In this document: positions 6,946-11,823 of the stretch, one piece after another
Numbering within the stretch: the first letter of the stretch is position 1
Layout of the letters: each line of letters starts with the position of its first letter
From: UBA11579 sp039714215
GTDB taxonomy: Bacteria > Chloroflexota > Anaerolineae > Anaerolineales > UBA11579
Assembly: GCA_039714215.1 (NCBI GenBank)
Contig: JBDLJU010000085.1
Coordinates: 1 to 11,823, forward strand
Length of the DNA stretch: 11,823 nt
Direction: 5' to 3'
Position numbers and translations under genes: made by a program
The notes under the pieces: generated by a model
The model's database searches: none
Seen by the model: only the letters and a program-made list of their open reading frames with translations
Told to the model about the DNA's origin: nothing

Positions 6946-8097
6946 TTATTCGAAAACCGGGAACCGCAGGATAAATCGGGTTCCCTGGTCAAGAGCGCTC
7001 TCGACGGCAACTGAACCCCCCTGCGCGACCACCAACTGCCTCACAATCGCTAAACCCAAACCGTGCCCCCCGCCATCCTTGCGGTCACGGCTTTTTTCTT
7101 TGCGCCAGAAGCGGGTAAAAATATTTTCCAGGTCTTCTGCAGAGATCCCGGTGCCGGTATCTGCAACCACCAATTCAATCTCGCCAGCAGCTCGCCCGGC
7201 CTGTAATTTAATCTCTCCACCAGCAGGTGTGCTGCGCAGCGCGTTGGCCACCAGGTTGATCAAGATCTGATCCAGCCGGTCAGGGTCTGCAAACAGGGTC
7301 AGGCCTGGTTCTGCCTCCACTGATAAATTAATTCCGGCTGCTTCAGCCTGCCCGCAGAAACTTGTGCGGATGTCGGCAAGGAACTCCGCCAGGCTGATCT
7401 CTTCAGGGTGCAGCGGCAGCTCTCCGCTGTCCGCCAGGGTCAGCGTGCGCAGGTCCTCGACCAGCCGCGAGAGCAAATTGGTTTCATCCAGCAGCATCCC
7501 GATTGTTTCTTCGTTCGGCTGGTAGATCCCGTCAGAGATCCCTTCGAGGTAGCCGCGAATGATATGCAGCGGGGTGTTGAGATCATGGGCAATATCGGCG
7601 GTCAGATCGCGGCGCTGCTGGTCGCTGTGCTCAAGCCCGGCAGCCATCCGGTTTAAGGCCAGCTCAACCGTGCGGAACGGGCCATGAGATCTTTCCGGGA
7701 TGCGGGTGCTGAGGTCCCCGTCGGCGATCGCTTCAGCGGCATCGAGGATCCCCGCCAGCGGGCTGGAGATACGATTACGAGACCAGCGGGCCAGCATAAA
7801 AATCAGCAGGGGCACCCCGAGGCATAATCCCGGCACCAGCAAACGCCCCGAGCCGCGGGCATGAGTAAACATCGAATCGTCCACCCGCAGCAAATAAGCG
7901 ACAAAACCAAGCCCGCCGATAAACAACACCCCTAAAAACCCAAACACAACCACAAACCATAAGAACAGGAAAATGCCGCGGCCGCGTTTGGTTTTGAATC
8001 GCGGCCTCATTTGGGCGCTATGATGCATTCCGCGGTCGTCTTGCCAATTCCTGCGGGAGTTTTTTAAATCCTGCCAGTCAGGTTTTTGATCTTTCAT
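6946..8097 (-). CDS. sensor histidine kinase with very short extracytoplasmic loop
   Basis: Membrane kinase of a two-component system; it autophosphorylates a histidine and passes the phosphate to the regulator encoded just upstream. From the ATG chosen here it is 383 aa. A basic 40-residue N-terminal tail comes first, then TM1 (about 41-70), a loop of only about 15 residues, TM2 (about 86-104), HAMP (105-160), a HisKA H-box with His171 (DIAHDLNTPL), an N-box with Asn281 and Asn285, G1 DTGTG at 313, an F-box FTRFW, and G2 GHGLGLAIV at 344-352. All catalytic boxes are intact. The ATG overlaps the regulator stop as ATGA (4 nt); a GTG two codons upstream is the alternative start. With almost no outer domain, it likely senses through the membrane or an accessory protein. 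Confidence 0.96.
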   Translation of the reverse strand: MKDQKPDWQDLKNSRRNWQDDRGMHHSAQMRPRFKTKRGRGIFLFLWFVVVFGFLGVLFIGGLGFVAYLLRVDDSMFTHARGSGRLLVPGLCLGVPLLIFMLARWSRNRISSPLAGILDAAEAIADGDLSTRIPERSHGPFRTVELALNRMAAGLEHSDQQRRDLTADIAHDLNTPLHIIRGYLEGISDGIYQPNEETIGMLLDETNLLSRLVEDLRTLTLADSGELPLHPEEISLAEFLADIRTSFCGQAEAAGINLSVEAEPGLTLFADPDRLDQILINLVANALRSTPAGGEIKLQAGRAAGEIELVVADTGTGISAEDLENIFTRFWRKEKSRDRKDGGGHGLGLAIVRQLVVAQGGSVAVESALDQGTRFILRFPVFE

Positions 8098-8783
8098 TTC
8101 CACTCATCATTAAACTTGTAGCCCACACCAAATACCGTCAGCACATAGCTCGGCTCAGATGGGTTTCGTTCCAGCTTGCGCCGCAGGTTCTTGATGTGGG
8201 CATCAATGCTCCGGCTGTAACCCGCGTCGCTGTATCCATGCAGCCGGTTGAGCAGCTGACTTCGGGTAAAGGTTTGTCCGGGGTGCTGGGCCATCTGCAC
8301 CAGCAGGTTGAACTCGGTGCGGGAGAGCTGCACCTGCTCCCCGTCCCTGGTCAGCCGGTGACCGTTGACATCAATCTCCAGGTCCCCAGCCACGATGATC
8401 CCGGGCGTGCGCACCCCGCCCTGCAGGCGGCGCAGCACCACTTTCACCCGGGCGACCAGCTCGCGCGGCGAGAACGGCTTGGTGATGTAGTCGTCCGCCC
8501 CAAGTTCCAGCCCAATCAACCGGTCGGTTTCCGAAACCCGGGCGGTGAGCATGATGATCGGCACGTCCGATTCTTTGCGGATCGCCCGGCAGACATCCAG
8601 GCCATCCATCTCCGGCAGGTTAAGGTCCAGCACGATCAGATCAGGCTTCTCCTGACGCGCAGACGCGAGACCAGCCACACCATCGGCGGCGGTCAATACC
8701 CGGTAGTTCCCGTTCTCCAGGTAGTCTTTGGCCAATTTTGAGATCTTGGCCTCATCTTCGATCACCAGAATTAATTCATTCAT
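8094..8783 (-). CDS. OmpR/PhoB-family response regulator
   Basis: A DNA-binding response regulator of 229 aa, the normal size. The receiver domain (about 1-120) has the acidic pocket Asp10-Glu11, phospho-acceptor Asp53 in VLDLNLPEMDG, the switch Thr80 and the conserved Lys102 (TKPF). The winged-helix DNA-binding domain (about 130-227) contains LSRTEFNLL, the recognition-helix region HGYSDAGYSRSIDAHIKNLRRKL, and the terminal hairpin VFGVGYKF. It is the first gene of a two-gene operon with the kinase, overlapping it by 4 nt. The start has no Shine-Dalgarno. Instead a TATAAT lies 7 nt upstream, so the message is probably leaderless. A candidate target is the direct repeat upstream of the adjacent small membrane-protein gene. 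Confidence 0.97.
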   Translation of the reverse strand: MNELILVIEDEAKISKLAKDYLENGNYRVLTAADGVAGLASARQEKPDLIVLDLNLPEMDGLDVCRAIRKESDVPIIMLTARVSETDRLIGLELGADDYITKPFSPRELVARVKVVLRRLQGGVRTPGIIVAGDLEIDVNGHRLTRDGEQVQLSRTEFNLLVQMAQHPGQTFTRSQLLNRLHGYSDAGYSRSIDAHIKNLRRKLERNPSEPSYVLTVFGVGYKFNDEWK

Positions 8784-8790
8784 CAGCTTT

Positions 8791-8796
8791 ATTATA
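8791..8796 (-). promoter_or_regulatory. -10 box of the regulator-kinase operon (leaderless)
   Basis: On the minus strand a perfect TATAAT ends 7 nt before the regulator ATG (8783), putting the predicted transcription start at the start codon. The gap AAAGCTG holds no ribosome site. A TTGTGT 19 nt upstream is a poor -35. Confidence 0.6.
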
Positions 8797-8833
8797 GAAC
8801 ATCAACTCAACTTCGACACAATTAAATAATATC

Positions 8834-8862
8834 GGGAGGCTCGGATTAGCTCCGAGCCTCCT
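8834..8862 (-). terminator. hairpin terminator after the small membrane-protein gene
   Basis: An 11-bp perfect stem, GGAGGCTCGGA at 8835-8845 with TCCGAGCCTCC at 8851-8861, has a 5-nt loop. Reading on the minus strand it starts 22 nt after the stop of the gene at 8884 and is followed by AT-rich sequence rather than a clean T-run. It separates this gene from the regulator-kinase pair. Confidence 0.7.
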
Positions 8863-8883
8863 TCAAAGGAAGAGGAGAGATTT

Positions 8884-9309
8884 CTACTCCGGTGATTCTT
8901 CGTCCTCAGGAACTTTTTCTCCGTTTGTCTTGCTTTTACGCTCCTGCCCATAGCAATCATCTCCAGGGTGTCTGGGATGCCCATGGAAACCGTGCGGGCC
9001 GTATCCCCAACGTGCCCAGCGCGGCCCGAAGACCAACCGGCGGAATAAGCCAAAGAGCAGCACGATGACGATCAACCCAAAGAAGATGTTCCCTCTGGGG
9101 TAAAAGCTTCGCCCATGCGGATAGAAATTTTGATCCATCATCGGATGTGCATTCCAATCCTCAAAGAGCAGCTCACCACTATCTGCTGCGATCGCGCCAT
9201 GGGCATAGCCGAAGCGGTAGACTGCATAACCTCCGCCAATTACCACTGCCAGCAGCGCCAAACTCAACAGCACTCTCACCCAGGTACTCGGTTTTTCTCG
9301 TTCAAACAT
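8884..9309 (-). CDS. small two-TM membrane protein with His/Gly/Trp-rich tail
   Basis: No named family is recognised. The product is 141 aa. A short N-terminal tail with basic residues precedes TM1 (about 12-34). An outer loop of about 40 residues follows (acidic and aromatic, with HPMMDQNFYPHGRSFYPRG), then TM2 (about 74-93) and an inner tail that begins RRLVFGPRWARWGYGPHG. The tail has His at 106, 109, 111 and 114, a lone Cys119, and an acidic end. The positive-inside rule places both ends in the cytosol. GGAGG lies 6 nt before the ATG. The gene precedes the regulator-kinase operon on the same strand but has its own promoter and terminator. An accessory sensor, a regulated target, or metal binding by the His-rich tail are all possible; none is proven. 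Confidence 0.85.
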   Translation of the reverse strand: MFEREKPSTWVRVLLSLALLAVVIGGGYAVYRFGYAHGAIAADSGELLFEDWNAHPMMDQNFYPHGRSFYPRGNIFFGLIVIVLLFGLFRRLVFGPRWARWGYGPHGFHGHPRHPGDDCYGQERKSKTNGEKVPEDEESPE

Positions 9310-9344
9310 TTTTACCTCCAGTTCTAGTTGCTTTTCTAATCAAA

Positions 9345-9376
9345 ATTATCGCAAAGAGTTGTGAAATAATTGTGAA
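9345..9376 (-). promoter_or_regulatory. candidate response-regulator box plus -10 for the small membrane-protein gene
   Basis: On the minus strand TTCACA (9371-9376), ATTAT, TTCACA (9360-9365) forms a hexamer direct repeat with an 11-bp period. This is the format bound by dimers of OmpR/PhoB/PhoP-type regulators. Nine nt downstream is GATAAT (9345-9350), so the repeat takes the place of a -35 element, as in activator-dependent promoters of this class. The predicted start near 9338 gives a leader of about 29 nt containing the GGAGG ribosome site. Confidence 0.5.
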
Positions 9377-9421
9377 CAGCCTGGGAAAATCTGGTGCATG
9401 TTTGTAAGCCAATTTACCAAC

Positions 9422-9438
9422 ATATTACTAAGTAATAT
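9422..9438. promoter_or_regulatory. 17-bp perfect palindrome (possible operator)
   Basis: ATATTACT-A-AGTAATAT is a perfect inverted repeat with 8-bp arms around one central base. It ends on the first base of the -35 hexamer of the flotillin-operon promoter, a position suited to a dimeric repressor or activator. The protein that binds it is unknown. Confidence 0.5.
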
Positions 9439-9466
9439 TGTCAACCGGGATAAGATAAAGGATAAT
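9438..9466 (+). promoter_or_regulatory. sigma-70-type promoter of the YuaF/flotillin operon
   Basis: TTGTCA (9438-9443, 5 of 6 to consensus) and GATAAT (9461-9466, 5 of 6) are separated by exactly 17 nt. This is the best complete promoter in the window. The predicted start near 9473 gives a leader of about 108 nt that contains the hairpins described separately. Confidence 0.65.
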
Positions 9467-9477
9467 GAGATAACCTA

Positions 9478-9511
9478 AATCAAATCGAGCAGCTCGCTGT
9501 TGGATTTGATT
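9478..9511 (+). promoter_or_regulatory. leader hairpin upstream of the first GAAC/GTTC element
   Basis: AATCAAATC (9478-9486) pairs perfectly with GATTTGATT (9503-9511) over 9 bp. Inside the loop CGAG-CAG-CTCG (9486-9496) can form a competing small stem, and GATTT (9503-9507) can also pair with AAATC (9512-9516). It is the first structure in the predicted leader of the flotillin operon. Confidence 0.45.
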
Positions 9512-9512
9512 A

Positions 9513-9545
9513 AATCGAACTCTGTTCGATCATGAACTTCGTTCG
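9513..9545 (+). repeat. GAAC/GTTC double-palindrome element, copy 1
   Basis: AATCGAAC-TCT-GTTCGATCATGAAC-TTC-GTTCG. A 17-bp palindrome (7-bp arms around 3 nt) is followed after CAT by GAAC-N3-GTTC; the two centres are 17 bp apart. It lies in the leader of the YuaF-like gene, 35 nt before its ATG. Outside the two triplet loops it is identical to copy 2. Confidence 0.8.
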
Positions 9546-9580
9546 AGGAAATAAAGAGTACAACTAAAGAAAGGGAAACT

Positions 9581-10201
9581 ATGGACTGGCTAGAACTTGT
9601 ATTTATCGGTTCCGCCGTAATCGGCGGAACACTCTTCTTGCTGCGGATGCTGACCATGGTCGTCGGGGGGTTGGATTTTGGCGACCATGAGATCCCCCAC
9701 GATATCGACGGCGGCTTTGACGGCATGGACGGCGATCTCGGGGGAGATTTTCACGGTGATTTCGGCGATGGCGGTGACATCGACCATTCTTCCGCGGATC
9801 TCAGCTTTAAATTCCTCTCGCTGCAGGGCCTGACTGCCTTCTTCATGATGTTTGGCATCGTTGGCCTGGCGCTGCTGCGCGCAGACTTGTGGGAACTGGT
9901 CTCCATTGCAGGCGGGATGATTGCCGGTCTGTTTACCGTGTGGGTGATCGGGCTGATCTTCGCTGCGATGGGTAAGCTGCAGTCCAGCGGCACGATCCAG
10001 ATCAGGAATGCGATCGGGCAGCAGGGCTCGGTTTACCTCACGATCCCTGCCGCTGGCAGCGGTCAGGTGCAGGTTGCCGTGCAGGGATCGCTGAAAATCT
10101 TTGATGCCGTCTCTGGAGATAAGAAGAAAATCGCCACCGGCGAAAAAATTAAAGTGATCAATGTAATTGACAACAAAACCCTTGTCGTTACTAAACTATA
10201 A
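9581..10201 (+). CDS. YuaF/NfeD-like membrane protein, flotillin partner
   Basis: The 206-aa protein resembles the YuaF/YqiJ branch of the NfeD superfamily, whose members are encoded next to flotillins and work with them in membrane microdomains. TM1 is at about 5-29. Residues 31-76 form an Asp/Gly/His-rich loop with no Cys and few bulky residues. TM2 (about 80-99) and TM3 (about 105-130) follow. Residues 137-206 fit the OB-fold soluble domain (GTIQIRNAIGQQGSVYLTIP, then GEKIKVINVIDNKTLVVTKL). AAAGGG upstream of the ATG supports the start. It is followed 57 nt later by the flotillin gene, matching the yuaF-floT order known in Bacillus. Both genes are preceded by the same double palindrome, so they may share control. 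The acidic loop could bind divalent metal, which is inference only. Confidence 0.9.
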   Translation: MDWLELVFIGSAVIGGTLFLLRMLTMVVGGLDFGDHEIPHDIDGGFDGMDGDLGGDFHGDFGDGGDIDHSSADLSFKFLSLQGLTAFFMMFGIVGLALLRADLWELVSIAGGMIAGLFTVWVIGLIFAAMGKLQSSGTIQIRNAIGQQGSVYLTIPAAGSGQVQVAVQGSLKIFDAVSGDKKKIATGEKIKVINVIDNKTLVVTKL

Positions 10202-10233
10202 ATCGAACCAAGTTCGATCATGAACCTGGTTCG
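10201..10233 (+). repeat. GAAC/GTTC double-palindrome element, copy 2
   Basis: AATCGAAC-CAA-GTTCGATCATGAAC-CTG-GTTCG. It begins on the last base of the YuaF-like stop codon and ends 25 nt before the flotillin ATG, just upstream of its ribosome site. It matches copy 1 at 28 of 33 positions, and all five differences fall in the two triplet loops. Confidence 0.8.
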
Positions 10234-10258
10234 TCAGAAAATTATTTAGGAGGATTAA

Positions 10259-11823
10259 ATGAATTCAACAACATTGGGACTCCTGGGACTTGTTGCCTTT
10301 GTGTTCCTCGTCTTCTCCACAATCTTGTTCCTGGCAGGACGCTATAAACGCTGTCCCTCCGATAAGATTTTGGTGATCTACGGCCGGGTCGATAAAGGCC
10401 ATTCCAGCCGGACGATGCACGGCGGTGCCGCGATGGTCTGGCCGCTGATCCAGGATTACGCCTACCTGAGCCTCACCCCGATTACGATCGGCATCCCGCT
10501 GGAAAACGCGCTCTCACAGCAGAACATCCGCATCCACGTACCAAGCACCTTTACCGTGGGTGTCAGCACCTCTTCTGAGATCATGAGCAACGCCGCCGAG
10601 CGCCTGCTGCACCTTGACCAGAAAGCAATTGAGGATATGGCTCAAGAGATCATCTTCGGCCAGCTGCGTCTTACGGTTGCCTCGCTGACTATTGAGCAGA
10701 TCAACCAGGACCGCGAGAGCTTCCTCGTGTCGATCCGCCACAACGTGGAACCGGAGCTCAACAAGATCGGTCTGCACCTGATCAACGTGAACATCACCGA
10801 CATTACTGATGAGTCGGACTACATTAACAGCATCGGGATGAAGGCCGCCTCCGAGGCAGTCAACAAAGCCAAAGTCGATGTCGCCGACAACGAAAAGGTA
10901 GGCGCAATCGGTGAAGCTGAAGCCAACCGGGAGAAACAAATCAAGGTAGCGGAAGCAATGGCGAAAGCCGAGATCGGCCGCAAGACCGCCGAAGCGGACC
11001 AGCGTAAGGAAGTGCAGGCGCAGGAAGCGGACGCTGTACAGGGCGAGAACACCGCCAATGCCAACATCGCCGCCTACGACGCCAACCTCGAGATCCAGCG
11101 GGCGCGTGCCTCGGCTGAGTCTGAGAAAGGCCAGAAGCAGGCCGAAGCCGACCAGCGTGTCTTCGTGCAGGCGCAGGAAGCGGAAGCGATCCAGGGCGAA
11201 AACACCGCCAAAGCCGACATCGCCAACTACGAGTCGGAACTGGAGATCAAGCGCGCCGCCGCCCTGCAGGCTGCCGAAGTTGCCAAGTTCGAAGCCCAGG
11301 TCAAGATCCAGCAGGCTTTCTACGAATCTGAGCAAGAACGTCTCCGGGCGCTGGAAGTTGTCCGCCAGGAGATCGAGAAGAACAAGATCGAGATCGCGGC
11401 TGAAGCCGAAGCCGAACGCCTGCGCCGGATCGCCAAAGGTGAAGCCGACGGGATCCTCTTCAAGTACGAGGCCGAAGCCGAAGGTATCCAAAAATTGTTA
11501 GACTCGAAAGCTGCGGGCTACCGCCAGCTGGTCGAAAGCACCAACGGCGACGCCCAGGCTGCTGCCTCCCTCTTGATGATCGAGAAGCTCGAAGAGCTTG
11601 TCGGGCGCCAGGTCGAAGCGATCAGCAACCTCAAGATCGACAAGATCACCGTGTGGGACTCCGGCGGAAACAGCGACGGTTCTTCAACCTCCAACTTCAT
11701 CTCCAACCTGTTCAAGAGCCTGCCCCCGCTGCAAGACATCTCTGAGATGGCCGGCTTTGAACTGCCCGAGTTCCTCGGGAACGCGGTCAAAGAAGCCGAG
11801 CAGAAGAAGCTCGGCAAGTCCAC
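10259..11823 (+). CDS. floT: flotillin (FloT/YuaG/YqiK family), partial at the right edge
   Basis: A flotillin-type SPFH protein that scaffolds membrane microdomains. 521 complete codons are visible, already near full family length, so only a short C-terminus is missing. Residues 5-27 are a membrane anchor, followed by basic and small residues. The SPFH/PHB domain spans about 30-190 (RCPSDKILVIYGRV, LSQQNIRIHVPSTFTVGVST, GLHLINVNITDITD). A long Ala/Glu/Lys/Gln-rich coiled coil runs from about 195 to 440. Within it, residues 244-294 and 295-345 are a tandem repeat sharing AEADQR, VQAQEA, QGENTA and LEI. The C-terminal part (about 440-521) contains LLMIEKLEELVGRQ. AGGAGG lies 6 nt before the ATG. 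The YuaF-like gene upstream is its usual partner. The frame is open to the window edge. Confidence 0.95.
   Translation, partial: MNSTTLGLLGLVAFVFLVFSTILFLAGRYKRCPSDKILVIYGRVDKGHSSRTMHGGAAMVWPLIQDYAYLSLTPITIGIPLENALSQQNIRIHVPSTFTVGVSTSSEIMSNAAERLLHLDQKAIEDMAQEIIFGQLRLTVASLTIEQINQDRESFLVSIRHNVEPELNKIGLHLINVNITDITDESDYINSIGMKAASEAVNKAKVDVADNEKVGAIGEAEANREKQIKVAEAMAKAEIGRKTAEADQRKEVQAQEADAVQGENTANANIAAYDANLEIQRARASAESEKGQKQAEADQRVFVQAQEAEAIQGENTAKADIANYESELEIKRAAALQAAEVAKFEAQVKIQQAFYESEQERLRALEVVRQEIEKNKIEIAAEAEAERLRRIAKGEADGILFKYEAEAEGIQKLLDSKAAGYRQLVESTNGDAQAAASLLMIEKLEELVGRQVEAISNLKIDKITVWDSGGNSDGSSTSNFISNLFKSLPPLQDISEMAGFELPEFLGNAVKEAEQKKLGKS

Noticed and set aside
6959..6985. Inverted repeat GGGAACC/GGTTCCC as a terminator for the convergent CBS and kinase genes
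   Set aside because: It lies inside the kinase coding end, has a 13-nt loop and no T-run on either side.
9416..9444. Minus-strand promoter with perfect TTGACA at 9439-9444
   Set aside because: No acceptable -10 hexamer is found at 16-19 nt; the same bases form the -35 of the better plus-strand promoter.
9514..9544. SOS/LexA boxes (CGAAC-N4-GTTCG)
   Set aside because: The arms resemble the Gram-positive LexA box, but the spacer is 3 nt in all four palindromes rather than 4, and the downstream genes are not SOS genes.
10514..11491. 325-aa antisense reading frame inside the flotillin gene
   Set aside because: It is a shadow of strong codon bias in the Ala/Glu-rich coiled coil; there is no ribosome site and the composition is low-complexity.

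Overview
The window looks like a chromosomal segment of a Chloroflexota bacterium, most likely Anaerolineae. This is inferred from the moderately high GC content, the style of the proteins, and a mix of housekeeping genes with signalling genes and a YuaF/flotillin operon. I could not run a taxonomic search, so the assignment is moderate-confidence only. There is no clear sign of phage, insertion sequence, CRISPR array, tRNA or rRNA.

Layout, left to right. (1) 1-1467, minus strand: a GAF-GAF-GGDEF diguanylate cyclase cut by the left edge. (2) 1680-2078: a small acidic helical protein of unknown function, closed by a strong intrinsic terminator. (3) 2188-4066: a two-gene RNA-modification unit with a 1-nt gap. 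It holds a divergent tRNA-guanine transglycosylase and a clear homologue of the ArmA/RmtB 16S rRNA (G1405-N7) aminoglycoside-resistance methyltransferases. (4) 4191-5585: radA with its own promoter. (5) 5731-6201: an unrecognised protein with two membrane segments. (6) 6202-6494: an intergenic region with overlapping hairpins. (7) 6495-6935: a two-CBS-domain protein, convergent with the next block. (8) 9309-6946, minus strand: a small two-TM membrane protein with its own terminator, then an OmpR-family response regulator and a histidine kinase overlapping by 4 nt. (9) 9422-11823, plus strand: a promoter, a structured leader, a YuaF/NfeD-like membrane protein and a flotillin running off the right edge.

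How the parts work together. The tgt-like/rmt pair is probably translated as a unit and acts on tRNA or other nucleic acid and on the 30S decoding site. The kinase has almost no extracytoplasmic sensor and sits beside the small membrane protein. The promoter of that small gene carries a TTCACA-N5-TTCACA direct repeat just upstream of a -10 box, as expected for an OmpR/PhoB-type regulator. The YuaF/flotillin pair should build membrane microdomains.

The most unusual signal is a 33-nt element of two consecutive GAAC-N3-GTTC palindromes that occurs twice in the flotillin operon, once before each gene. The two copies differ only inside the two triplet loops, which points to selection on the arms. 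The other main point of interest is the RmtB/ArmA-type methyltransferase in a chromosomal RNA-modification operon with no mobile element in view.
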